Source: Anticarsia gemmatalis (lineage: Eukaryota > Arthropoda > Insecta > Lepidoptera > Erebidae). Taken from it: 64,000 nucleotides of DNA. The DNA lies in contig NC_134753.1 in the NCBI RefSeq assembly GCF_050436995.1, forward strand, positions 7,936,001 to 8,000,000. The letters run 5' to 3'. Shown here one piece after another: positions 20,708 to 31,682 of this stretch (position 1 is its first letter; the number at the start of each line of letters is the position of its first letter). A program made the position numbers and the translations under genes. The notes beneath the pieces are model-generated. The model was given only the letters and a program-made list of their open reading frames with translations, was not told the origin of the DNA and ran no database searches.

Positions 20708-23700
20708 TTATACAACATTGCTCAAATTCAACTTAGTCACTAAATCTCCCTCGTTTTCTATTTTAAATTCTTTACCGAATGTCTTCTGAAGTAACACATC
20801 TATCGCTGCTTCTTCTGCAATACAGAAAATCATATTATTAGAAACAAAATAAATACATTTCTTATTTTTATATGATTAAGCGTGTTTTTTTCAAAATGTA
20901 GTATACACAATGCTTTGACGATTTTAAATATGTACTTGTAAAAGTTAGACCAAAAAGTAAAAAAAAAAAAACAACATACCAGTAACTTGTATAGCCAATA
21001 ACTGATGTACAATGTGCCTGGCTGTTGTTTTAAACAGATCTCGACTACTGATCTTTTTCTTCTTATAATACGGCATAAGTAACTTAACAACCATTCCGGC
21101 AAGATCTACTTTTTCAGACTTTTTCTTTACAACTACCTCTTTTTTTACTCCATCTTTGTTCTTATGTCTACTTTCTTTGTTCGAAGTTTTATTTTCATTA
21201 GTATCGATTTTATCTGTTAGCTTGTTAATTGAGCTTCTCTCTTCCTTGGGTGTTTTACCTGAGATCATTTCTTCTTTTGACTTTTTGTTCGCACTTTCCT
21301 TTTTCTGTTTCCTATTCAAACTGTCCTTTCTACTCAAATTATGTTTTTTGTATTTTGATATGTCTTTAACGTGTATCTTATCTATAAGTTTCGTTGGTGA
21401 AGGCGAATCTGGTATGAAATCAGGCGGAGTAATTTCAACATCCATGTCAATTTGTTCAGGTTTCACTGGCGCAGTAGTAAAATTCTTAAGCTTTTGCATT
21501 ATTTCGTCTGCTTCTAAACTAAGTTTACGATCTTTGTTTAAATTAGTGACTTCTGTCGGTACTTGTAGTGGGTCAAAAGAACTTGACTTACTTTCGAACG
21601 ACATTTCCAATGATGTTTCAGAATGTTCCACAAAAGAATCATTTGATTTGTAATTATTATTTTGTTTACTTTCAGGTGACTTTAAATTGCTAATGATTAA
21701 TGTTTCTTCGGCACTTTTACTAACATCAACATCATCACCACCATCGTCGATTACTAATTCTTTTTCAGATTCACTGTCACTCACAGTACCGAATAATGTT
21801 TGTGGATTCACTGGCGGCGTATCGTGCTTTTTTGTTTTACTTGTTTGTTTGTCGTGTGATCGTTTTGATTTAGTTTTGTTATCTTCACTCTTAGTTTTAG
21901 AAGTTTTAATTTTTTTAGGTTTATGAGATTCGCTTTCACTTTCAGATGACTCCCCGAAAAGCGCTTTTATTTTCCGTTTTGAATTTGGTTTTTTCTCTTT
22001 ACCTTTCGATTTTGAATCTTTTTCATGTTTGTGTTTATCTTTGCGCTTCTCATCGTCTAATTTATTTGTATGCTCTGACTTTTCTTCTATATTTTCACCG
22101 TCTTTGGAAGGTATACCCTTCAATGTTATATTAATCACGAATGTCTTAAAATTTTTAGCTTTATCTTTGTCCTGGTCATTGTTCTTAACATCCTCGTCGA
22201 GTTCATTTATTTTCAGCGTGGTATTGTTAGATATGCTGTCGTCTGCACAATCTTTAGTGTCATCTTTGTTTTCATCAATTACGAGGCCGTCATTATCGCT
22301 TTCATCTGGAGTGCTAGCAGGAGAGGCATCAGAAGCCTTTTTAAAAAAACTTCCTAGTTTTGTTTGAGTTAAAGGATCTCGTTTAAAAGAATTTGCTTTT
22401 CTTTTGGTGTCCTTATCTGCCTTAGACAATATCTTTTCATCTTTTCTTCCTTCCATATCCACTGTAATAATTAAAAATATATAATCAACAGTCAATTAAT
22501 ATTACACCATTAAACATTTAGTTAATATATTTGAACTAATCTCACCTAATTGTGATGCTGTAACGAAACTGTTACAATTTTGTGATTTTTCTTTTTGTTT
22601 CTGTTCATAGTCTTTGACGAATTGGTTAAGTGTGTTCGGTTTTGTGGGTACAAATGTCCTTAGTTGTGGATAAATACTATCTTTACATGCCTTAACCGCT
22701 GATATCTGAAAATTAAAACATTTATGTATCGAAAAATGTCTTAAAATTACTTACTATAGAGTGACTATAAAGTAATTTACCAGTTTTGTCATAGCTCTTC
22801 TATATAAACTTATAACAGTGCTGCTTGAAAACGCTTCATACTCTAGTTCCACAGCACACTGTTCGAGTTCTGATCTTGTGAATTTTTTATCGAATTTATC
22901 TGCATCTTTAGTACTATGGTAGTTGGTAAACAGGGCGTCGGTGAGTAACGTCAGGTAGCCCTCGCGACTTGCTACTGTTAATCCATTCACCTGTGCAAGA
23001 TAATATAAATAAATATATGCAATTAATTAATATTTACGATCAAGTTATGCATCCTTGAAGCAGAATACCAAGCTTGAACAGTAACAAATATAACGTACTT
23101 TAATGCCTGTACTTTCAGCAGCTTTACATTTTGAATATTTAGCAGCTTCCGCATCGCTATTGGCTTTCTTGTCATCGGAGTGTTTCTTTCTATTAGCGAA
23201 TTCCTTCATGATAAGTGACTTCGTTTCCTGAGCAATGCGGCGGCGGGTGTTTTCGCCGTCTGATTCATCACTATCCCCCCCGGCGCCGTAGTATGATTCC
23301 GCTTCTCTACGAACGTAAAAAATATATATCTCCTAAATATGTAAAAACTCATGATACTAATTTATTGTCAATCAGAATGTAGCTAAAAATCGGAGCGGGG
23401 CGGGAGAAAGTATGAGATATCAGTAAAACAGGTATACCTCTTTTGTCCCTGGCGGCCCTCGCCGTAGAGGTCGGACAAGTCCTGGTTGACGACGAGCCCG
23501 CCGGAGCGCAGCTGCGCGGACGAGGCGCGGCGCTGGTGCTGGTCGAGCGCGCGCCGCACGTTGCGCTCGTCTGAGCACACGTCGCAGCGGTCGATGCACT
23601 TCGGGTGCTCCTCGCCGAAGTACTCCGCGAATGTTTTGTGACGACACCTAAGCAATATTCCCTGTTTTTTCATAATGTTCTACCGATGTTGGGTAGCGTG

Positions 23701-25938
23701 ATCAGTTACAATTTTGAAGGCTTAAAAATCTTTTTTTTTCTACTTACTTAACTTCTTCGCAGTATCTGACCATAATTTCGAAGCTTTTGTAAGCGATTTT
23801 ATTTCGATTTTTCTGTTCCGGTGTTTTAGCCCGTCCTATCTCTGATTTGAGCAAAAAGTCGACTGCGTTGCGTTCACTACGACAATAATAAATACGACAA
23901 AATGCAGGTTTGCCATCACGTCCAGCTCTGCCGGACTCCTGTAATACATATTTTATTTATTGACAATAATGTTACTCAGCATATAGTACATACTGTGAAC
24001 TTTGCCAGTTTTAAATACCTGATAATAGGCAGCCACATTTTGTGCAATACCCCAATGTGCCACAGCGCGTACACTCGCCTTGTCCACGCCCATGCCGAAC
24101 GACACTGTTGCGCACACGCACGGACACTCCCCATGAGACCACCTCTCTTGCACTGATATACGATCAGCCGACTTTAAACCTGCGGACATTGTGCATGTAT
24201 CTTATTAAGTATTTATACAATTTTTTAACAAGTTACTTTATATTTTTAATCTCTTTTGACGCACCACCATGATAAGCTAAAGACATTAATCCCCTTTTCG
24301 TTAACATATTGGCTAAATCTTCTGTGGCTTCCCTTGTTCTGCAATAGACAATAACAGCATTTTTGTCTTTCTGAAAAAATAATAGAACACTTATAGTCAA
24401 CTTCATTTGAAAGACAAACATACATTGAGAAAAATACTTTTTAAATAAAAATGGGGACCTTACTGGTTTAACATTTTCGTCATCATTTAAACACTTTTTT
24501 AGAAACTCCAACAAGTGGCCAACTTCGTCTTGTATACAGTTTTGGTACACAACATCATAAAATAGATTTCGTCTAAAACTCGGAGTTTTATATTGAGCCA
24601 CTGGTAACAATAGTTTCAAGTTTGATAAAATATCTTTAGCTACTTCTGCACTTGCTGTAGCAGTGAGAGCGACCCATGGAACACTCTTATATTTTTCTCT
24701 GAGATCACCCAACTTCAAATAATCTGGCCGGAAATCATGGCCCCACTCACTGACACAATGAGCTTCATCAACAACAACATACGAGACCTTTTTATATTTG
24801 ACTAGATGCTCCATGAGAGATTTAAAGGTTCCAGTAGCTGCCTGTTCAGGTGTAACATACAAAAACCTTGTGTTTGGTTTCATACTCCTCAAATCATTTA
24901 ACACCCTTTCTCTATCTTTTGTGCTCATTTTAGAGTTGATAGATTCAGCTACAACTTTTATTTTTGTAAGGTGGTCAATCTGATCTTTTATGAGTGCCAA
25001 AAGTGGTGAGAACACGATTGCCACCTTATTATCCTGCAACATGGCTGGTAGTTGAAAGCACAAAGACTTTCCTGATCCGGTAGGCATTGATACATAGACA
25101 TCATGGACACCTACAAAAATTAGAAATTGTTAAATAGCTACACTTAAATAAGAAATATTAACATGCAAATGCAAAATGTAGATAGTGTGTTGCATTTGGT
25201 ATAAAAATTTAATGGATAATAATATATGAATCAATTTAAAAAAAAAAAAATGTTTCATACACATCCCATATCTTGATCATAATTATTATTGGGATACTAA
25301 ACATGTAGTGTTACTAAACTCACTCATGGCCCATAGGTGGCCCGTGGGTTGTGCACATACTAAGAGCTATACACCATGCCCCATCCGTACTGCTACTATG
25401 CTCATGTACATTCAACGTGTTAAACTTTCCCTTATTTATTAAAAGCAACGAGAGTTGTAGAAGTGGTAGCTTTTCTAAATTGAGATTGAGATTCTTGTTC
25501 AGATGTTGAATAACAGACTTACAATATTTACAATTAAAAGCTTTCTACCATAAATTCACTTCAGCTTACCTAATTGCACTTTAAAACTGGTGCTTATTTC
25601 AGAAAGCAATGGCTTTATCAAAGTTGTCTGGTAAAATCAATGATCAGGTTTGTTGTACAAATTATGTATAAAAATAGAATCATTAATAATTTAGTAGTCT
25701 AGCTCACAATAAAAAGCTGCATTTTAACTGTTATATGCACAGATGTTATGTTCTATTTTTATACCTGGCGAACTATTATTCACACTGAAGATTTTTATGA
25801 AAAATATTGTTAATTTGAACAAGTATGATACAAACAAACATTACCTCGGGCTATTGCTCTAGTTGCACGTTCCTGAAGATCACTTTTGAACTTTCGATGT
25901 CCAAAACATTGAAACAATTTCTCCGTTACACTATCCAT
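20708..25938 (-). CDS. RecQ5: RecQ5-type ATP-dependent DNA helicase, 11 exons, 1,191 aa
   Basis: 3'-5' DNA helicase of the RecQ family acting in nuclear recombination control and transcription-associated genome stability. Exons: 25938-25845, 25110-24464, 24370-24265, 24179-24019, 23938-23748, 23647-23438, 23306-23099, 22990-22781, 22705-22546, 22461-20980, 20814-20708; all phases agree. Walker A MPTGSGKS lies near residue 46; then DEAHCVSEWGHDFRPDYL (motif II and aromatic loop), SFGMGVDKASVRAVAHW, and motif VI QESGRAGRDG. A RecQ zinc module follows, with Cys residues in RYCEEVKCRHKTF and CIDRCDVC. Exons 8-9 match the RecQ5-specific helical region. Exon 10 is long, charged and disordered, with a PIP box QTKLGSFF (residues about 695-702). 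The last exons form an SRI domain (VVKLLMPYYKKKKISSRDLF and ARHIVHQLLA), the RNA polymerase II CTD-binding module of RECQL5. The domain set separates it from BLM and WRN. Human RECQL5 is 991 aa; the extra length is in exon 10. Confidence 0.93.
22343..22366 (-). other. Canonical PIP box QTKLGSFF in RecQ5
   Basis: Matches Q-x-x-[LIM]-x-x-[FY]-[FY] exactly, with a basic KK following. It suggests direct PCNA binding. It lies early in the disordered exon 10, well before the SRI domain. Confidence 0.8.
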
Positions 25939-26952
25939 ATTGAAGGCTTTTGCAGCACTTTGAACAATAGACCTGAATTACGGCACGTATATTGAAAATA
26001 TTTTAAACCACGTTGAGTTAGATGGCATATTTACTAAAATTTGTTTAAATTAGACGAATAAAAATAACAAAACAACCTCAAATTATTTAATCCAAATACA
26101 CGATTGACATTTACCGTTGACAGTTTGCAAGTAGTTACGCGCCAACATTTTAGTCTAGTCGATTTTGTTAATAATTGTGAGATTTGTCTAAATACTCATG
26201 ATTAAGTGGCTATGTGTATCACAATCATGAAAATTTTGAATATCAATCAGTTATTTATTTTTCTAGACAATAATATTCCCATATAATATTTCGCCATAAA
26301 ATTATCACCTAAGTTCCAATAGCCGATTTGTCCGAATCGTGTCAAAGAATAAATTTCAATCAACAATATGAGGACATCACTAACTAGAGAAATAAAATGC
26401 ATACAGCGCGGCGTATAGAAATAACACATTAACGAAAGTTAAATTTATTTTACAAAGAGGCAAAAAGAAGTAAAACTAATAGCATTATGCAGATTTTTCG
26501 AAAAACTTAGGCAAAAGGAGAAAAATAGCGGAGCTTCAACAGCCGAAGTAAACGCCATATTTTATCAGCTGCTTGTTTATTATCTGTGTTGCCAGATTAA
26601 GAAATCAGCTGGTATTTAGGGAGAAATAAATCGCAGTAAGTACAGCTACTTTAAGAATCGTCGGGTTTTTGGCTAAGTGTAATCCTTTATTGGGAGTTCA
26701 AGGCTGACTCAAAATGCCCAATGATGATAATAAATAATAATAGCTTACAGTTTGCTCATTTTATAAGTCACATGGAAACTTTGAAATATACCTTTATATA
26801 GCTTATACACTTTAAATCCTTAAAACTTTGTAAGTGTTCCTACAGTAAATAGGTACAGTAAAAAAAATTAAAAACCGTATTACTGAAGTTTTCAAATTGA
26901 TCAAGCATGTTTATACATTTCAGTGATTAATATCTAACAACAAGAAAAAATT
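25939..26952. promoter_or_regulatory. Divergent promoter interval between RecQ5 and DNA polymerase beta
   Basis: The two start codons (25938 minus, 26953 plus) are head-to-head about 1 kb apart, with no convincing coding region between them. A tttcag at 26917-26922 just before the polymerase ATG could be the acceptor of a 5' UTR intron. No TATA element was singled out. Shared promoter activity is inference from geometry. Confidence 0.5.
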
Positions 26953-28622
26953 ATGAGCAAGTTTACTTTATCTTCAAATGAAACAAACTTAAATGCTGAC
27001 ATTTGTCAAGTTCTATTGGATCTAGCAGAATACGAAAAAAACGTCAGCCGTAATATTCATAAATACAATGCGTACAAAAAAGCAGCAGCAGTCCTTGCAT
27101 CACATAACAAAAGAATAGAGTCAGGCGAAGAAGCAAAGCAACTGAAAGGCATAGGCGACAAGATATCAAAAAAGATTTCTGAGCTACTTCAAACAGGAAA
27201 ACTGAAAAAACTTGAGAATATTAATAAAGATGAAGATGTCATAGCGATAAATTTGCTAACACGAGTTTCAGGCATAGGACCAGTTAAAGCAGCAGAACTA
27301 GTAAGAAGCGGTATAAAAACTCTAGAAGATTTGAAAAATAATGAAGATCGCTTAAATCATCATCAACGTATTGGTTTGAAGTAGGCACCCATGATCATTA
27401 AATCTAGTTACTTAAAAGTAATGCGGTATCGACTTATTTACCAAAAGATATAAAATATGGTTTTTATGCTATTTAAGGTTAGTTTCATAATAAACGACGA
27501 ATTTTCAGATATTTTGAAGATTTTCAAAAAAGAATTCCGAAAGCAGAAATACAAGAAATCGAAACTATATTGGCAACATCGGTGAAAAAAATGAATAAAC
27601 AATTTTCAATTACTATTTGTGGCAGCTACAGGTGAGTTACATGATAATATAACAAAATTAATACTTAGTTCGAAAGCAAGAAACTTTTCTTGAAATTGCT
27701 TTACACCTATGCCTAATTAACAGAAAACAGCGCCATCTAACGACGCCATGTTATACTGCATGCGAATCCAGAATCGCATTGATGAAGTTTATACGAAATC
27801 CCAAGTCCCAGTTGATGCAATGCAGACATAATCTGGCCAAAAACCTGCCATCCTCCAAAGTGTTTTTTTATAAGCATAAACAAGTTTTGATATTTCGCAG
27901 ACGCGGAAACGCCGAATCCGGGGATATTGATTGTTTAATAACACATCCTGATCTTACGTTGAAACAGAAGAAAAATAAAAATGAAAAGTTTACATTAGAA
28001 AAAATCGTCGAGGCGTTAAAAGGTCTAGTTACTGATACGCTTTCTGTTGGTGAGACAAAGTTTATGGTAAGTAAACCTACAATATTGTTATCTAGTGGTG
28101 CAATAATAATGTGATTTTTGTTATAATCATCGTGTTTTTTTTACAGGGTGTGTGTCGATTAAATAAGGAGCTGCCGGCTCGTCGCCTTGACATAAGGCTA
28201 ATACCTCACGAGCGGTTCTATTGTGCAGTCCTTTATTTCACTGGCAGTGACGTGTTCAATAAACAGATGAGGTCGCACGCACTAGAAAAAGGATTCATGT
28301 TGAATGAGTATTCTCTTCGACATATTGGTTTTACTGGTACATTTTTATATTATTAACATATCGTTTCTTCATAATGGCTACGAAGAAAAAAAAATGTTTA
28401 GAACAGCAGTTAGTAAAAATATCATGGTTTTAAATATGAAGTGACGCCACCTATTGGCATAATAATGAAATTACATAGTCTCTGCTCTCTTTACTGTTGC
28501 GATTATAACATATCTATCATTATTTAGGTGTTCCTGGAGAACCTGTGCCGATATCCAGTGAAAAAGAAATATTCTTATACTTGGAATACCCATATAAAGA
28601 GCCGAACGAAAGGAACTACTGA
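26953..28622 (+). CDS. PolB: DNA polymerase beta, 5 exons, 333 aa
   Basis: Family X gap-filling polymerase of base excision repair, nuclear. Exons 26953-27380, 27509-27631, 27901-28066, 28147-28336, 28528-28622; phases agree and the length is close to the human 335 aa. The N-terminal 8-kDa lyase domain has EKNVSRNIHKYNAYKKAA, a helix-hairpin-helix (KGIGDKISKKI) and Lys74 at the position of the human Schiff-base Lys72. The second HhH is VSGIGPVKAAELV. The palm shows the catalytic aspartates in SGDIDCLITH (about D192 and D194) and RRLDIRLIP (about D254). The YFTGSD and NKQMRSHALEKGF nucleotide-binding region is intact and the end is EYPYKEPNERNY. No frame damage. The start is the only upstream ATG in frame and matches the family N-terminus. 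The symbol is used generically. Confidence 0.95.
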
Positions 28623-28760
28623 AAGGTCAACATCCAATTTTACGCAGCTAAATATCAAGGACTAACTTGATAAATGACTTACGCTAAGCCGCATTCTTAC
28701 TATGCCACATTAAGAAGACACCTTGACAGCATTGTTAACAAAAGAATATGTGAGATAACA

Positions 28761-28766
28761 AATAAA
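28761..28766 (+). terminator. AATAAA poly(A) signal, DNA polymerase beta
   Basis: Canonical hexamer about 140 bp after the stop codon; another AATAAA lies near 28919. Confidence 0.5.
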
Positions 28767-29385
28767 TCTGTAAAGAAAACACTTAGATCTTTCAACTCTC
28801 GAAATGTTCAAATATTTTGATGATACTCAAATCTGAACATAGTCCTTATTTGGACTTCTGAGTTAAAAATAATATGTTGGGTTATTGTTTCTGCATTTTT
28901 TAATTTTAGATTTTGTTTAAATAAAAAATCTTATTAATATAAGAATATTTTAATGCAAATCATCACTTAGTTGATAAGGTTATAATCACTATATCACAAG
29001 TATTGATAATTTCAGCAACACAGTTACTTTCTTCTGGTAATATATAGTATTGTATTATATGGCGTATTTATGGAAAGCGGAATTACACGCAACAATGTCA
29101 TTTTTTTTAAACTTTTAAACCGAATGTACAGTTCCATAAATACGCCTAAATATAAACAAAATACATCTATGTCTATAAAACTTACAAAGCAATAATTAGC
29201 GGCTATTCACGTTAGAAAAAAATAATAGGCATAAACAAGAAAAAGATAATAAACGATGAAAATAAACATTTGGGAATACGACGAAACATTTACACCCGGT
29301 CTCGACACATCTTCAAAAATGTCTATAAGTTTGCATCGGATATCATGGTAATCGTACATTCCGTAATTTATGAAACCGACACTTA

Positions 29386-29502
29386 CCCCAGGTTTCTAAG
29401 GTATATTTAGCGGTAGTTTATCTATTCAATATCGTTAAAACTCATATAAAAAGAAAACGCTAAACTAGATAAACTACCGCTAACTGTACTCAGAAACCAG
29501 GC
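29386..29502. mobile_element. Second copy of the small MITE family
   Basis: Left arm ccaggtttctaaggtatat..tagcggtagtttatcta pairs with the right arm, whose reverse complement is cctggtttctgagtacagtt..agcggtagtttatcta. Arms are about 37 bp, longer and better matched internally than in the copy at 5261-5371. No coding capacity. Confidence 0.65.
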
Positions 29503-29836
29503 ATTAATAATTTTAGCATCACTTAAAATTCTCTTAACATGAATATATTATAAACAAAATATAAACAAATAGGCAACAATATTGCATCTTATATTATTTA
29601 ATTATCTGTTAAAACTTTTTCACTAATAATAATCATAAATCTTTGAAGATTGTTCTCATGCATAAACTAGAAACAATACTCTTTATTTACTGCTACTACT
29701 CTTAGATTTTTCAAGTTACTTCGTTAAAAGTTACAAAACTGAATTAACACTTTTAAATGCTAATCAATGATGTGTTTTTTATTACGCTAATTTCATCATA
29801 AGTTAAAGTCTGTAGCGTTTATCATTAGAACTGTAA

Positions 29837-29990
29837 AGCGCAATTTACACAGAAAACGCGAGCGTGTTGGGCGCGGGTCGGGACGAGAGTACGTCAGGTC
29901 TAATTATTTGTAAGTATATGGAAGATACCATACTGAAAGCGTGTGAAGATCCCGTGCGTCACCTGATCCGTTTTCTGTCTGAATTGCGCT
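29837..29990. mobile_element. MITE with 22-bp TIRs and TAA target duplication (PIF/Harbinger-like)
   Basis: Ends are agcgcaatttacacagaaaa and, on the opposite strand, agcgcaattcagacagaaaa. TAA flanks both sides (29834-29836 and 29991-29993). A three-base TWA duplication is typical of PIF/Harbinger elements; the superfamily call is inference. 154 bp, no ORF. Confidence 0.65.
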
Positions 29991-31682
29991 TAATACTCCC
30001 ACGAAATGTTAGTTGCGAATCGTAACTTACTTAGAAAATCTAGTATATTTCTTGGTTTAAAATGCAAAGTTGCTTTGTATGTACCATCCGCAACTACAAT
30101 TCGTGTTAAAAACACCAAGCCTCAAGTCTATCTGACTATCCTAATTGATAAAAATATCTTTTCATAATTTAGATTTCCCTTATGGAACACATAACGTAAA
30201 AATAAATACACTCATAATCTTTGTCACAATTGCTTTTCACACAGGTAGTCGTTTGGTGTAAGGTGAGCTCTCAGTCTAATTTATATTATAATGGAAGAAT
30301 TTTATCCAAGTACTCACTACCTAATCACAGCTTTCAACAAACCCTACTTTAATATACTCTACTACCCATAAAGTAAATACTTCTCCTGATCTGTGTTATT
30401 TAATGTAAAATATAAAACCTTTTCGTATTTTTCAATACAGTTATCTTTACCTTGGAATACTTCTCTCTCAGCAATTGGTACGAATAACATACCTTTAGAT
30501 GGGCTTTAGGGACAGTTTGGTTATTGTGAACAACTAATAGGGATGACGACTTTTTTTATATTTTTTTACAATCTACCAGACAGACAAACAAATTAAAAAT
30601 AGTAGTCATTCCTTAATTGTAAAGAAATTCACAAGTACATCTAGACAACCAAATTTGGTAACAAGCTAAAATCATAACTTGTTTAAAAATCCTATCTGTC
30701 TAAAGTTACGTTATGAGAACCAGTTGCAAATTGATAAGACAACATTTCTTAAAGAAAAACAGTTCATCGAACGGTATTCAGAGACCCGTCATATTATTAT
30801 TGCTTTTGGAGCACTTAAAGCTACAATTATGAATGTGGGTTGTAAAATAACTCAGTTTTTCTAATGGTCAGTTTCCCACATTATGATTAAACAAATAAAT
30901 CAATTCATTTTCATTAGTACTCCATAGATTGTGGAACACTTAGATAAATGGAATTATAAAATTTCTTATCCCGTAACCATATTACCATACACCATAATTG
31001 CAGCTTAATGGCTAAAATTGACATATTATAGAGGAATAATTTTGCTGTGACGGGTCTCTTCGAATATCAGCCTTAAAAACATCGTAGACATAAAAATAAC
31101 ACTAACAGAAATCATTCACCGACTAGACTTATACTCAGCCTAGATCTACCTTACACAAGTATCAATGAAAGTTCATAATAAAACAGAAATTAAACAATTA
31201 AAGCTGTCATCACAATCGTATAAAATCTCTAGAATAAACCTATTTTTCTATAATATTATTCGAAAGTGGAACAGCGTTTAAAAGCAAAATGAAGATTTAA
31301 AAAACTTAATTGTAAAAGAGTTGAAAATTTAAGATATTAATAAGGACTTACAGCATAATAATTTATTCGTTAAGTGGATAGCACGAGGATAAATGTCTTC
31401 AGTCAACTTCTTGGCAGAAGACGGAAGAATGCAGTGTGAGCAAACTATCACGAGATCTATAGGCACTCCCGAATATTGTAGGGGTATTTAGGCGAACATG
31501 TATTTATATTACCTAACGTTTCGGAACAGGTTACATTGGCCGTGGCCGCAGGCTGACTACCGAATTGTAAATTGTGAATTGTATATTTGTTTTGAAAATA
31601 ATATGTACGGTATTCAACGCTTTAAATATTTGGTTGACTAACCGTGTCTCTACGTCATAGTTATCGCTCTTTTCTATACCAT

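Larger units (their letters stand above)
28623..31682. other. Convergent 3' region between polymerase beta and ABCC10
   Basis: No supported coding region in 3 kb. Contents: poly(A) signals for both genes (28761 plus; TTTATT at 31362-31367 for ABCC10 minus), a 117-bp MITE (29386-29502) and a 154-bp TAA-flanked MITE (29837-29990). The remainder is AT-rich without recognisable structure. Confidence 0.6.

Noticed and set aside
21156..21653. 165-codon plus-strand hydrophobic frame
   Set aside because: Antisense shadow of RecQ5 exon 10; the apparent membrane segments come from complements of Lys/Glu/Ser codons.
30679..30864. 61-codon plus-strand frame in the spacer after polymerase beta
   Set aside because: Isolated, AT-rich, no homology recognised, no splice partners.
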